A stretch of DNA of 64,000 nt from Chitinophaga sp. HK235. GTDB taxonomy: Bacteria; Bacteroidota; Bacteroidia; Chitinophagales; Chitinophagaceae. The number at the start of each line of letters is the position of its first letter. The stretch's first letter is position 1. The stretch spans positions 6,942,501-7,006,500 of the forward strand of contig NZ_CP073766.1 of assembly GCF_018255755.1 (NCBI RefSeq), read 5' to 3'. Positions 18,374-27,619 of the stretch are shown piece by piece. A model generated the notes under the pieces. The model did no database searches and was not told the origin of the DNA. It saw nothing but the letters and a program-made list of their open reading frames with translations. A program made the translations under genes and the position numbers.

Positions 18374-18484
18374 TTGAGTGAAGTTTAATCGTCTTGCAAA
18401 AGATTATTAGATATGAGCTCAAACGGGCAGTTTTGAGAAAACAGCGCCCTGCCGGTAGTGTCTCGAGCACTACCGGTTTTTTTA
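18374..18484 (+). ncRNA. Candidate small RNA upstream of phosphatase gene
   Basis: This stretch has no reading frame but begins just after a TACTTTTG -7 box (18360-18367) and ends in a strong terminator (18452-18484). A second hairpin (CTCAAAC with GTTTTGAG, near 18418-18437) precedes the terminator. No + strand gene lies upstream to use that terminator, so an independent transcript of about 110 bases is plausible. The -33 element is poor. The rest of the gap (18222-18590) shows nothing else clear. Confidence 0.35.
18452..18484 (+). terminator. Strong intrinsic terminator
   Basis: Perfect 9-base arms CCGGTAGTG (18452-18460) and CACTACCGG (18468-18476) are followed by seven T (18477-18483). 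Oriented for the + strand. Confidence 0.8.
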
Positions 18485-18590
18485 GCTTCAGCGTCGGTTG
18501 GTGTATCGACAGGCCCATAGATAGCCGTCAATGGGCTATATTGTACAAAGAGTTTTAGTAATTTGCTATCAAAGTAGTCCCTTTACCTAT

Positions 18591-19625
18591 ATGAAAACAA
18601 CTAGGCATTTTATCATCGGAGATATTCACGGTTGCTTTGATGAACTGATGATGCTGATCCAGCAGATAGGCCTTACCGATGAAGATGTGTTGATCTCTCT
18701 GGGCGATATTATAGATCGCGGCAATAAATCGAAGGATGTATACCATTTTTTCAGGAACAGGCCCGGCGCAGTGGTGCTGGCGGGCAACCATGAACGAAAA
18801 CACGTGAATGGAGTATTGAACTATGCTCAGGAAATTGTGAAAGTTCAGCTGGGAGCGGAATATCCTGATTTTTTAACCTGGGCAGGCCAGCTGAGTTATT
18901 ATTATGAAACTCCCGAGGCCATTATCGTACATGCAGCACTAGAACATGATCTGCAGCTGAACGAACAGCGGGAAGATGTACTCAGTGGCTCTACTGCCGG
19001 AGAAAAACACCTGGAGGAAAAATACCCGGAAGGTACTTACTGGACAGATTATTATACCGGAGAAAAACCGGTGATCTATGGGCATCACGTGGTAGGAGAT
19101 CAACCGGCCATCCGAAACAATACCTATGGTATTGATACCGGCTGTTGCCATGGAGGTTATCTCACAGCGATAGAATTGCCGGGGTTCATTGTACATCAGG
19201 TAAAAAGCAGGGGCGACTACTGGAAGTCCCAGCAGCAGGAGTGGCAGGTGCCTGTGCTGGCGGCCAAAGACTGGGCGAATATGGAGTGCACGGCTATACG
19301 AAAACAGCTGGAAAAACTCGCCTATATAGAACAGCCGGCCGTAAGAGAATTCCTGGGCAGACTGGAAAACAGCCTGCATCAACTTGAAGTATTATTGCCA
19401 GTATTAAAAGATAAACTTGATAATTTCGCGCAGGCATTGCTGGAAAAGGGAGCAGAGGCTTTCAGCCGCGAAGCCAATAGTTATCCGTTTAAAACATTTC
19501 TTTTTAAAAGCAGAAACAATAACCTGAGGTTGGAAGACCTGCAAAAAAGTCTGCTGACACCGGCAAAAATCAATCAGCTGGCATCAGCGCTGGGCGTAGC
19601 ACCGGTACCGTTTTCTCCTCAGTAA
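18591..19625 (+). CDS. PPP-family serine/threonine-type metallophosphatase
   Basis: The 344-residue protein begins at ATG 18591 (MKTTRHFIIG), since the frame upstream looks non-coding. It has the three metal-binding motifs of PPP phosphatases: GDIHGCFDEL, GDIIDRGNKSKDV and GNHERKHV, and later YGHHVVGDQ and IDTGCCHGGYLTAIEL. The N-terminal 220 residues are the catalytic domain, which binds two metal ions. The C-terminal 120 residues are a helical extension without a recognised family. Likely activities are protein phosphatase or diadenosine-polyphosphate hydrolase (PrpE-like). The SH3 gene follows after 10 bases. Confidence 0.88.
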   Translation: MKTTRHFIIGDIHGCFDELMMLIQQIGLTDEDVLISLGDIIDRGNKSKDVYHFFRNRPGAVVLAGNHERKHVNGVLNYAQEIVKVQLGAEYPDFLTWAGQLSYYYETPEAIIVHAALEHDLQLNEQREDVLSGSTAGEKHLEEKYPEGTYWTDYYTGEKPVIYGHHVVGDQPAIRNNTYGIDTGCCHGGYLTAIELPGFIVHQVKSRGDYWKSQQQEWQVPVLAAKDWANMECTAIRKQLEKLAYIEQPAVREFLGRLENSLHQLEVLLPVLKDKLDNFAQALLEKGAEAFSREANSYPFKTFLFKSRNNNLRLEDLQKSLLTPAKINQLASALGVAPVPFSPQ

Positions 19626-19635
19626 CACCAACAAG

Positions 19636-20325
19636 ATGAAATATATCAGTGGATTAATTCTGATGCTGTGGGCACAGCAGGCATGTGCCCAGATGGCTCT
19701 GGTACAAGACAAGGACGGATATACGAATATCCGGAAGAATGCAGGCATCTCACAAACAGTAATTGGTAAAGTGCTGGATGGTGATATTGTGTTTCTCCTG
19801 GAACCGGAAGGAGAGTGGTATAATATCGATTATTATCACAAAGGAGAGATCAGTGGTGGGTTTATTCATCGGTCGAGGGTAAAAACGATAGATACCTTTG
19901 AGAAGATACCGGCGAAGGAGCAGACCGATAACCGTGCAGTGTTTCAGAAAGATTCCATCAAAGTGATGCTCACCGCAAAACCCTTTGTACTGAAGGATAA
20001 TACTGTTCAATATGCGACTCAGGACAACGTACGTTATGTAGACAAGATCAATCACCAGCCTTATTACGGTTCGGATGGTGGATTGCCTACCCGGCAATAT
20101 GGCAGCCTGGTGATACAATATGGTAAAAGAAATATTCCTGTGCCGGATTCGGTTATCCGTGGTTTGTATCAGCCTAATATGGAACTCACTGCAGTGAATT
20201 ACGATCGTAAAAATGACCGGTTGTATATTACTGCTGATAACAGTGACGGAGCAGGCCACTATTCGTTATTATGGTTGTTCGAACACGGTATCTACGTACG
20301 AAGGGTTCTCTTCTTCGGCTTTTAA
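19636..20325 (+). CDS. Exported SH3-domain protein
   Basis: The 229-residue protein has a signal peptide (MKYISGLILMLWAQQACAQ). Residues 20-85 form a bacterial SH3 domain: VQDKDGYTNIRKNAGISQ, GKVLDGDIVFLLEPEGEWY and SGGFIHRSRVK. Such domains bind peptidoglycan or protein ligands in the periplasm. The C-terminal 140 residues are beta-rich and not recognised. The gene follows the phosphatase closely (10 bases) and may be co-transcribed. Nothing in the sequence links the two functions. Confidence 0.8.
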   Translation: MKYISGLILMLWAQQACAQMALVQDKDGYTNIRKNAGISQTVIGKVLDGDIVFLLEPEGEWYNIDYYHKGEISGGFIHRSRVKTIDTFEKIPAKEQTDNRAVFQKDSIKVMLTAKPFVLKDNTVQYATQDNVRYVDKINHQPYYGSDGGLPTRQYGSLVIQYGKRNIPVPDSVIRGLYQPNMELTAVNYDRKNDRLYITADNSDGAGHYSLLWLFEHGIYVRRVLFFGF

Positions 20326-20382
20326 AGCAGGCCTGAACAGAAAAAAATCGGGACCTTTGTGCCGGACTTAAAAGAACAGACG

Positions 20383-20967
20383 ATGGAAATGAACGAGATC
20401 AAGGTAGTACCTTATACAGACGAATGGGCCAGCACTTTCCGGCAGCTGGCGGCTATCTATCAACAACACCTGGAAGGGCTGATCACCGGTATTGAACATG
20501 TGGGTAGCACCTCGGTACCCGGACTGGCAGCCAAACCCATTATTGATATTGACCTGCTGATAAAAGATCCTTCGCAATTGCCGCTGGTGGTGGCCGGGCT
20601 GGAAAAACTGGGTTATACCTGGAGAGGTGATCTGGGAATCCCCGGCCGTGATGCTTTCGGCAGGAATGCAGACACTACGCCTGATGATGGTAAAGGGACT
20701 GCATGGATGGCGCATCATCTATATGTGTGCCTGGAAGGCTGTATCAGTCTGAAAAATCATCTCCAGCTGCGTGACTTTCTGCGGCTGCACCCCGAAGCTG
20801 CAAAACAGTACGGTGCACTGAAGCAGGATCTTTCCGTAAGGTATCCTTATGATATCGATCAATATATTGAAGGTAAAACTGCCTTCATCACTGGAATACT
20901 GGCCCAAACAGGTTTGCAGGAAGACGACTTGCAGGACATCACTGCACGGAATAAGGCGGGAAAGTAA
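20383..20967 (+). CDS. GrpB/UPF0157 family protein (nucleotidyltransferase fold)
   Basis: The 194-residue protein has the GrpB signature: EHVGSTSVPGLAAKPIIDID, including the GS and DxD pattern of nucleotidyltransferases, then HHLYVCLEG, NHLQLRDFLRLHPEAA and YIEGKTAFI. Some members are fused to dephospho-CoA kinase; the reaction of stand-alone members is unknown. ATG 20383 (or 20389) is preferred to GTG 20359, because the sequence GACCTTTG at about 20350 looks like a -7 box whose transcript would begin near 20360. Confidence 0.85.
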   Translation: MEMNEIKVVPYTDEWASTFRQLAAIYQQHLEGLITGIEHVGSTSVPGLAAKPIIDIDLLIKDPSQLPLVVAGLEKLGYTWRGDLGIPGRDAFGRNADTTPDDGKGTAWMAHHLYVCLEGCISLKNHLQLRDFLRLHPEAAKQYGALKQDLSVRYPYDIDQYIEGKTAFITGILAQTGLQEDDLQDITARNKAGK

Positions 20968-21022
20968 AAACCGGCCAGGCTACAATCCTCATGCGATTTT
21001 TCACTCTATAAAAACAGCTAGT

Positions 21023-21709
21023 ATGAGAACTTTATGCCTACTTTTTGCTTTCCTATGCTCCTTTGCACTCACGGGAAAGGCCCAGGACCTGCTCGGTGCC
21101 TGGAAATCGTCTTCCGGTGATGTGAACAGTATTCTGCTCATCACACCTGGTTATTTTTCCATCACCTCCTACCAGGACAAAAATTTTCTTTCCACCATGG
21201 GTGGTACCTGGAAAGCCCCTGATGAGGTATCTGTGAAAATAGAATTTAATACAGATGAACGTTCCCAGGTAGGATGGGAAGGCGCTGTATCCGTCAGCAG
21301 TGCCAACGGAAAACTGAGCACCACATTGGGTGGTGGTCAGACTATAGAATGGTCCCGTGTAGACAACGGAGAGGGCTCACTGGCAGGCTACTGGCAGATC
21401 TCCGGCAGGGAACAGGATGGTAAAATGAATGAGATTAAGCCAGGTGTCCGTAAAACGATTAAAATCCTTACCGGTACACGTTTTCAATGGGTAGCCATTA
21501 ATACTGAAACCGGTGAGTTCTTTGGTACCGGCGGTGGTACTTACTCTTTCGTAAATGGCGTGTATACAGAGAAGATTGATTTTTTCTCCAGAGATAACAG
21601 CCGTGTAGGTGCTACCCTGACCTTCAAAGGCAAAGTGGAAGGCAATGCCTGGGATCACAGCGGATTAAGCTCCAAAGGAGAACCTATACACGAAGTATGG
21701 TCACGGTAA
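21023..21709 (+). CDS. Secreted lipocalin-like hypothetical protein
   Basis: ATG 21023 begins a signal peptide (MRTLCLLFAFLCSFALTGKAQ), which fixes the start against a longer frame that would overlap the GrpB gene. The mature 207 residues are beta-rich with repeated G..W motifs: LLGAWKSSSGDV, MGGTWKAPDE, LAGYWQISGRE and GTGGGTYSFVNGVYTEKIDF. This resembles lipocalin-like secreted proteins of Bacteroidota, in which GxW marks the first strand, but the ligand is unknown. A bidirectional terminator follows. Confidence 0.75.
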   Translation: MRTLCLLFAFLCSFALTGKAQDLLGAWKSSSGDVNSILLITPGYFSITSYQDKNFLSTMGGTWKAPDEVSVKIEFNTDERSQVGWEGAVSVSSANGKLSTTLGGGQTIEWSRVDNGEGSLAGYWQISGREQDGKMNEIKPGVRKTIKILTGTRFQWVAINTETGEFFGTGGGTYSFVNGVYTEKIDFFSRDNSRVGATLTFKGKVEGNAWDHSGLSSKGEPIHEVWSR

Positions 21710-21740
21710 GGCACCAACGTTTTTAAGATAACTACATAAA

Positions 21741-21778
21741 AGAAAACAGCCCGCATCAGTCGATGCGGGCTGTTTTCT
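21741..21778. terminator. Bidirectional terminator
   Basis: Perfect 17-base arms (21741-21757 and 21762-21778, containing AAAACAGCCCGCATC) with a 4-base loop lie between convergent genes, with T runs on both strands. Confidence 0.85.
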
Positions 21779-21794
21779 TTTATGTATCAAATCA

Positions 21795-23729
21795 TTACCA
21801 CCCTATCCCATAATCTTCACCGTGATTGCTGCTGCCACCCCATAGCGTGCCATGGGCCCTGTCCAGGTAAATGGCATTGATAGGCCCGCTGGTGCGTTCT
21901 CCGAAGCTGAGGTGATAGCCCATGCTCTCCAGTTGTTTACGCGTTTTTTCAGAGGTGTTATTGTTCAGCAGGATGCTGCCGGGTCGGGGCATGCGCTCAC
22001 TGATTTTGCTGCCGCCGAGGGATAACCATAACTGGTTGGTGTTGATATTGGCGGCTTCTGTGGCCTGTTGTACGGTCATACCAAAATCTACTACGTTGAG
22101 GAAGAACTGAAGCAGGTTCTGGTCTTGTGTGTCTCCGCCCTGTACGGCAAAGGAAAGGAAGGGTTTACCATCTTTCAGGGCCATGGAAGGGGTGAGGGTT
22201 ACACGGGGCCTTTTGCCGGGTGCAATCACGTTAAACGGACAAATGGCAGAATCAAGTACAAAGCTTTGCAGGCGCTGGCTCATGCCTACGCCGGTTTTGC
22301 CGGCAATACAGGCTGGCAGCCATCCTCCGCTGGGAGTAATGGATACTACCCATCCGTCTTTATCGGCTGCTTCCACACTGGTGGTACCGCGCCAGAGGCG
22401 GTCCTGGTAGGCGCTGTCGGCTGTATGTGTTGCATACAGGTTGTCCAGGTTGGCAGACACAGAGAGTGTGGTGGCATCATGTTTCGGTACAAAGCCACCG
22501 GGTTTACGGCCATTGGTGGTGTCCATATAAGCTTTGCGTTCTTCCAGGAAATGCAGGTAGGGATTGGTTTTTCCTATATATGGGTAAGGATCGCCGGGGC
22601 CTGCAGTAGCGTCGTTACGGGTCATATCGATCTGTTTGGCGCGGGCTTTGGCGTAGTCTTTATTCAGCAGACCGTTGATAGCGCGGTTTTTGTTGAAATA
22701 AGGATCTCCGTAATAAAAGTCGCGGTCGGCGAAGGTGAGGTTCATCGTCTGGTAAAGGGTATGGATATATTGTGTGGAATTGTATCCCATACCTTTCAGA
22801 TCGAAGTTTTCCAGGATGTTAAGACTTTGCAGCAGCATAGGGCCTTGTGTCCATTCCTGCAGTTTGTATACTTCAATGCCGCGGTAGTTGACATGCAACG
22901 GCTCTTCTTCGATGGGTTTCCAGCGGGCCAGGTCTTCCATCGTAATGAGACCGCCCTGTTCCTGGCAGCCGCGAACAAATTCACGGGCGATGTCTCCTTT
23001 GTAGAAACGGTCGTAAGCGGCCATGATAGCTTCTTCCCGGCTTTTATGTTTTTTAAGCGCTTCCTGTTCTGCTGCTACCATTTTAGTCAGTGTGGCCAGC
23101 AAGTCTTTCTGAACAAACAGTTCACCTGCTTCGGGTGCTTCCCTTTTTTCACCGGGATGGGTAAGGAAGACAGCTTTGCTGTAAGGCCATTCCTTGATAT
23201 AGTTTTTACCCCGCTCAATCATGTTGGCAGTCTGTGCTTCTATCGGATAGCCGGAAGCCATATCGATGGCCGGGGCCAGCACTTCCTTAAGACTCAGGGT
23301 TCCGTATTCGGCGAGCATATGACAAAGGCCGCCCGGAGTGCCGGGTGTAACTGCTGCCAGCGGGCCGAACTCCGGTGGAAAATCATATCCTTTTGATTTA
23401 AAAAAGGATGGGGTAGCGCCGGTGGGAGCTACGCCCAATGCATTGATGGCAATCACTTTGCCGGTTTTGGGATTGTAAATGAGTGCCTGGGTTTCTCCGC
23501 CCCAGCTCAAAACATCCCACATGGTACAGGTGGCGGCCAGCATAGCGCAGGCTGCATCTACTGCATTACCGCCTTTCTGGAAAATCATGGCGCCGGCGGT
23601 GGCGGCCAGCGGCTTGCCGGTAACGGCCATCCATTTTTTACCATGTAGTGGTGGTTTCTGTGTTTGTTGTGCCTGTAAGCCGAGGTGAAGGGTACATACC
23701 AGCAGTAGGAACAAAAAAAGCTGTCTCAT
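21795..23729 (-). CDS. Gamma-glutamyltransferase family protein
   Basis: This 644-residue protein has a signal peptide (MRQLFLFLLLVCTLHLGLQA), so it is periplasmic or surface-exposed. GGNAVDAACAML, GGETQALIY and AVTPGTPGGL are typical of the large subunit. The autocleavage site and nucleophile is probably T449 in WRGTTSVEAADKDGW. Downstream the wording (SITPSGGW) differs from classical enzymes, and the C terminus ends with LWGGSSNHGEDYGIGW. Family members hydrolyse or transfer gamma-glutamyl groups of glutathione and related peptides. At 644 residues it is longer than the usual 550-590. It is probably the last gene after Dabb and DinB on this strand, 106 bases away. Confidence 0.88.
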   Translation of the reverse strand: MRQLFLFLLLVCTLHLGLQAQQTQKPPLHGKKWMAVTGKPLAATAGAMIFQKGGNAVDAACAMLAATCTMWDVLSWGGETQALIYNPKTGKVIAINALGVAPTGATPSFFKSKGYDFPPEFGPLAAVTPGTPGGLCHMLAEYGTLSLKEVLAPAIDMASGYPIEAQTANMIERGKNYIKEWPYSKAVFLTHPGEKREAPEAGELFVQKDLLATLTKMVAAEQEALKKHKSREEAIMAAYDRFYKGDIAREFVRGCQEQGGLITMEDLARWKPIEEEPLHVNYRGIEVYKLQEWTQGPMLLQSLNILENFDLKGMGYNSTQYIHTLYQTMNLTFADRDFYYGDPYFNKNRAINGLLNKDYAKARAKQIDMTRNDATAGPGDPYPYIGKTNPYLHFLEERKAYMDTTNGRKPGGFVPKHDATTLSVSANLDNLYATHTADSAYQDRLWRGTTSVEAADKDGWVVSITPSGGWLPACIAGKTGVGMSQRLQSFVLDSAICPFNVIAPGKRPRVTLTPSMALKDGKPFLSFAVQGGDTQDQNLLQFFLNVVDFGMTVQQATEAANINTNQLWLSLGGSKISERMPRPGSILLNNNTSEKTRKQLESMGYHLSFGERTSGPINAIYLDRAHGTLWGGSSNHGEDYGIGW

Positions 23730-23835
23730 AAAGCAAGTCTGATTTAGATGTTGGTCCCGGCCGGCACAGGATAGTGCGGCCGGAGGCCTAAAATAATAAA
23801 GTCTGCTTTAATACACCAGCACTACTACAGGTAAA

Positions 23836-24339
23836 TTAAGCGTGCGCTGCAGCCTGCAATACTTTTGCTGTCACGAGCAACTGTCCGGTATGCCGCATGG
23901 TATGCTCTGCTGCATGAAACAACAACCCGATAACATTGGATGGCAGCTGTTTCCGACCCACACCCCTGAAATCAGTCAGGGTGGCGGGGTCTGTACGGGA
24001 CAGCTGGGCCAGGGCTTTGTCTATTTGTTGGCTGAATGCATTAAGCAGGGAGCTGAGATCGCCGGTGTTGTTACTTTCTGCAGCCAGTTCTTCCAGCTGA
24101 GTGGCCGACAGCGGTTGTGCCAGCGCGTAGGTAAAAAGGCGGTCGATCACGCCTCGCAGATGTTTCAGGTGAAAGCCCGGTGAGGCCGTGTCGGCCGGCT
24201 TCTCCCATAATAAAACTTCCGGGAAACCGGTCATTCCGGTACGTACCTCGTCTCTGGCCTGCAGCAGCGCATGGGCCACGGGTTGTAACAAAGTAGGGAT
24301 TCCTTCCACAGGTCCCTGCATCCAGTATTCTATTGCCAT
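23836..24339 (-). CDS. DinB family protein
   Basis: The 167-residue helical protein fits the DinB/YfiT four-helix fold. Metal-binding histidines are likely in FHLKHLRGVIDR and in FHAAEHTMRHTGQL near the C terminus, the usual spacing for this family. DinB-like proteins include thiol-dependent transferases, but most have no assigned reaction. The gene follows the Dabb gene by 9 bases, so the two are probably translated from one message. Confidence 0.85.
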   Translation of the reverse strand: MAIEYWMQGPVEGIPTLLQPVAHALLQARDEVRTGMTGFPEVLLWEKPADTASPGFHLKHLRGVIDRLFTYALAQPLSATQLEELAAESNNTGDLSSLLNAFSQQIDKALAQLSRTDPATLTDFRGVGRKQLPSNVIGLLFHAAEHTMRHTGQLLVTAKVLQAAAHA

Positions 24340-24348
24340 AAAAATTGT

Positions 24349-24756
24349 TTATACTTCCTGTGCGTCGTATACCACCACTCTTTCCCAGAGGGGACCGTAG
24401 TTTTTAATGAAATCCAGATGGATAGGATCCTGCTGGTAGGCAGCCTGTGCGGCCAGGTCGCTGAAAAATATCAGCTCCGATACAGCCCAGCTGGTATCTA
24501 CCACATCTCTTTTTTCGGTACCGGCTACTACGCCTACGTGCAGCTCGCCTACAGACTTAATACGGGACAGGGTTTTAATACCTGCCACCAGCTTGTCACG
24601 GTCTTCAGTAGAACCGGGATTTTTGAGCCAGAACAACACATGGTGCACAATAGGGTATTTCTTACTGCCGGACACAACGGGCATGGCCGCAACAGCGCTG
24701 CCAGCGCATAACGCGGCGGCAGTGCCCAGAAATTTTCTTCTGCTGGAAGTTTTCAT
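24349..24756 (-). CDS. Exported Dabb (stress-responsive A/B barrel) protein
   Basis: The 135-residue protein starts with a Tat-type signal (SSRRKFLGTAAALCAGSAVA), so export of a folded protein is likely. The mature part is a dimeric alpha/beta-barrel domain: IVHHVLFWLKNPGS, LHVGVVAGTE, AVSELIFFSDLAAQAAYQ and DPIHLDFIKNYGPLW. These domains often bind small aromatic or hydrophobic compounds, or act as cyclases. The DinB gene follows after 9 bases. Confidence 0.85.
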   Translation of the reverse strand: MKTSSRRKFLGTAAALCAGSAVAAMPVVSGSKKYPIVHHVLFWLKNPGSTEDRDKLVAGIKTLSRIKSVGELHVGVVAGTEKRDVVDTSWAVSELIFFSDLAAQAAYQQDPIHLDFIKNYGPLWERVVVYDAQEV

Positions 24757-24882
24757 AAAACAGTAGGTTGAGACCCTGAAAGTACTAAAGATCTGCGATT
24801 CATACCATAATCAGGCCCTTTCATCCCATTTTGATGTATGGCTGCCATTCAATGAGTAATATTGCTATAAATAATCCCGCTT

Positions 24883-26394
24883 ATGGACCAATTCAGGAAA
24901 ATGGAATTTGGCATCGTATCAGGTATATTCCTGTTGCTGATGTTTTCCCTGCTCTATCCCAGTGTTATCTACAATGTATTTGAATTACAATCTATCTATG
25001 GGCATAAGTTCAATCAGTATCATCAGGTGTTTGATTATTATATCCACTACCTGTTGCCCGCGCTGGCCCGTATTATCCTGGTATATGTCAGTTTCCTGCT
25101 CGTGAATTTTGTGATTGTGCCCCGTTTTCTGGAACGGAAAAAATGGTGGCCGGGTATTCTGTTATTGCTGGCGACTGCCCTGATTTTTTTTCTGGGGATG
25201 ATGATCGCAAATTCTTACTACAACGGTTACCTGTTGGGAGTATATCAGACAGTCAGAGGTGCGCATATGCATTTTGCCAAATCGGCCTTCATAGGTACTG
25301 TTTTTTATGGTGTGTTATACATGGTGTATTATATCCTGAAACAAACCTATTTTGAACATTTGCACCACTGGCTGGCCCGCAACGTTCAATACCGGAAAAT
25401 AGGTCGTGAAGTATTGATTTTTACCGGCATTTTTGTTGCATTGTTATGTCTTTTTTTCAGTGACTCGCGTGATCTTTTCTGGCTTGTACTTTATTTCGGT
25501 CCGGTGGTCATTTCAGTGTCTTTCATCCTTTTCTATAAAGTCATCCCGGAATTTCATCATGAACATCACAACAGAAGAGTATTGACCCGGGACATCGCAC
25601 TTCTGGTGCTGGGCGCCAATATCCTCATGGGAATGATTATCAGGGCCCTCCGTCATGGATCTGGCAGCCGGGAAGCAGGTTTTATCGCCACGGGGGGAGT
25701 GATCTGTATCGGTATTATCCTTCCTGTCACCTGGTGGCTGTACCAGTCCAGACAAAAGCAGGTCTCTACCGTAAAAAGCCTGCGTACAGCACTGGGACAT
25801 TCTACGGCCAATCTGGATTTTCTCCGGGCGCAGATCAACCCCCACTTTTTGTTTAATGCCCTCAATACCCTTTATGGTACTGCTTTGCAGGAAGAAGCTC
25901 CCCGCACCAGCGAAGGTATCCAGAAGCTGGGGGACATGATGCGTTTTATGCTGCATGATAATCATCTGGGGAAAATACCGCTGGACAAAGAAATTGCTTA
26001 CCTGCAGAACTATATTGACTTGCAACGGCTGCGTGTGCTCTCTACTCCCGATATCCAGATAGAGGTGAATATCGATGACAGTCAATGTCAGCATGAGATT
26101 GCGCCGATGCTGCTGATACCGTTTGTGGAAAATGCCTTTAAACATGGCATCAGCCTGCGGCATCGTTCGCGTATCGTTATTTCGTTGAGTTGTAACAACC
26201 AACAGGTCTTCTTCGATGTTTACAACAGTGTGCATCCCCGTCCGGAAAATGATCCCGAGCGTGACAGTATGGGGATAGGGCTGAACAATGTGAAGGAACG
26301 GCTGGCATTGTTATATCCCGACCGTCATGAGCTGAGCATACGGCATACCAACAGTGAATTTTTTGTACACCTGACCATAGATGTAAAAGATTAA
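24883..26394 (+). CDS. LytS/YpdA-type sensor histidine kinase
   Basis: The 503-residue protein has about seven hydrophobic segments in the first 290 residues, then a His-kinase domain: INPHFLFNALNTLYG with H321 as the phosphorylated histidine. The ATP-binding part has MLLIPFVENAFKHGI and GIGLNNVKERLALLY. This is the group that pairs with LytTR response regulators. It has no obvious extracellular sensor domain, so the membrane segments probably sense the signal. The stop is followed one base later by the DUF4407 gene, and the LytTR regulator comes next, so all three should be one transcript. Confidence 0.92.
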   Translation: MDQFRKMEFGIVSGIFLLLMFSLLYPSVIYNVFELQSIYGHKFNQYHQVFDYYIHYLLPALARIILVYVSFLLVNFVIVPRFLERKKWWPGILLLLATALIFFLGMMIANSYYNGYLLGVYQTVRGAHMHFAKSAFIGTVFYGVLYMVYYILKQTYFEHLHHWLARNVQYRKIGREVLIFTGIFVALLCLFFSDSRDLFWLVLYFGPVVISVSFILFYKVIPEFHHEHHNRRVLTRDIALLVLGANILMGMIIRALRHGSGSREAGFIATGGVICIGIILPVTWWLYQSRQKQVSTVKSLRTALGHSTANLDFLRAQINPHFLFNALNTLYGTALQEEAPRTSEGIQKLGDMMRFMLHDNHLGKIPLDKEIAYLQNYIDLQRLRVLSTPDIQIEVNIDDSQCQHEIAPMLLIPFVENAFKHGISLRHRSRIVISLSCNNQQVFFDVYNSVHPRPENDPERDSMGIGLNNVKERLALLYPDRHELSIRHTNSEFFVHLTIDVKD

Positions 26395-26395
26395 T

Positions 26396-27586
26396 ATGAA
26401 AACGAAAGAAGAGAAAATGGCCACCACAGCGCCGGACGGCATGACCCGGTTTCTGTGGTGGCTGGCCGCGGCTGATGCGGACATACTGGCGGAATGCCGG
26501 ACGGAAAAAGAAAGATACCGGATTGTAGGCCTGGCCGTAATGGTCACCTGGTTGTTTGCCACCCTGGCATGGGGATATTTTTTTTCCACCATTGTCAAAG
26601 ATGACATGATCGTACTGGCACTAGCCTTGTTTTTTGGCTTTGCTATTTTGTGTATCGACAGAACACTGATTGCTGCGATGTCCAGGGGTAATGGCAATGT
26701 CCGGATCATGCCGGTAATATTTCGTTTACTTCTGGCCGTTACTATCGGTCTGTTTATTTCACAGCCGGTGGTATTGATGTTGTTTAAAAAAGATATCACC
26801 GCTCAACTGGAGCTCAGTAAACAGACCAAACTGGACGCCTACAGAAAACAGCTGACAGCCCTCAATGCTGGTCAGCGTACCGATCTCCAGCAGGCGCTGG
26901 ACAGAGGTCGTCAACAGGTACAACAGAAGGAAAGCGACCTGAAATTTTATAAAGACGCCTATATCAAAGAAACTGACGGCACCGGCGGCAGCGGAAGGAT
27001 AGGGGAGTCTTCGGTGGCACGTGTTAAAAAATCGGCTTACCTCAAAACAGAAGAAGAGCTGCAGTCCCTGCAACATTCCTGGGAGCCTCAGGAGCTACAG
27101 CTGCAGGCCAAAATAGCCACCATGCGCAGCGCCGACAGCCTGAAGGAAGTTATTTATATGGGTACGCTTACTGATGGTTTCCTGGCACAAACAGAAGCCC
27201 TGCACGAACTCACCGAACAACATCCCCCCATGCAGCAACGGTACCGGCTCATCGTATTCATCATCACGCTGATAGAGATCATGCCCCTGCTTAGTAAAGT
27301 ACTGATGCCCCGGGGAGAATATGAAGAAAAGCTGGCCAGCGCCACTACCCAGGGCGTAGAAGCTGCCAGGCTGGAAACAGCCGCCGGCAAGGAACTGCTG
27401 CAGCATTATCAGAACGCCGCACTGGCCGAAGACAAGGCGCTGGTAGATGAGCTGTTTGACAGTACCCGCCAAATACGCCGTGCGGAAGCAGCCGCCGTCG
27501 TTAAAGAATGGCAGCGCCGCGAAAACAAACAGTACCGCAATTTATGGCAACAGGCCAAAGAGCTGCTACTGGGTAAGATTGTGTAA
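26396..27586 (+). CDS. DUF4407 membrane protein between kinase and regulator genes
   Basis: This 396-residue protein starts with the DUF4407 pattern: FLWWLAAADADILAECRTEK, a membrane segment, DDMIVLALALFFGFAIL with CIDRTLI, and another pair of segments to about residue 130 (LLLAVTIGLFISQPVVLML). A long charged coiled-coil region (about 140-270) is followed by a membrane segment (IVFIITLIEIMPLL) and a helical tail. The topology suggests a membrane core with a long coiled-coil domain outside it. It starts one base after the kinase stop and lies 33 bases before the regulator. Position suggests a sensing or accessory role for the two-component system. No function is known for the domain. Confidence 0.85.
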   Translation: MKTKEEKMATTAPDGMTRFLWWLAAADADILAECRTEKERYRIVGLAVMVTWLFATLAWGYFFSTIVKDDMIVLALALFFGFAILCIDRTLIAAMSRGNGNVRIMPVIFRLLLAVTIGLFISQPVVLMLFKKDITAQLELSKQTKLDAYRKQLTALNAGQRTDLQQALDRGRQQVQQKESDLKFYKDAYIKETDGTGGSGRIGESSVARVKKSAYLKTEEELQSLQHSWEPQELQLQAKIATMRSADSLKEVIYMGTLTDGFLAQTEALHELTEQHPPMQQRYRLIVFIITLIEIMPLLSKVLMPRGEYEEKLASATTQGVEAARLETAAGKELLQHYQNAALAEDKALVDELFDSTRQIRRAEAAAVVKEWQRRENKQYRNLWQQAKELLLGKIV

Positions 27587-27619
27587 ATCCCTATATTGCT
27601 AACAGGAAAATGTTGTGTT

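Noticed and set aside
22068..23396. Long + strand frame of 442 codons inside the gamma-glutamyltransferase gene
   Set aside because: It lies fully antisense to a gene with clear catalytic motifs, and its protein has the unusual composition of a shadow frame.
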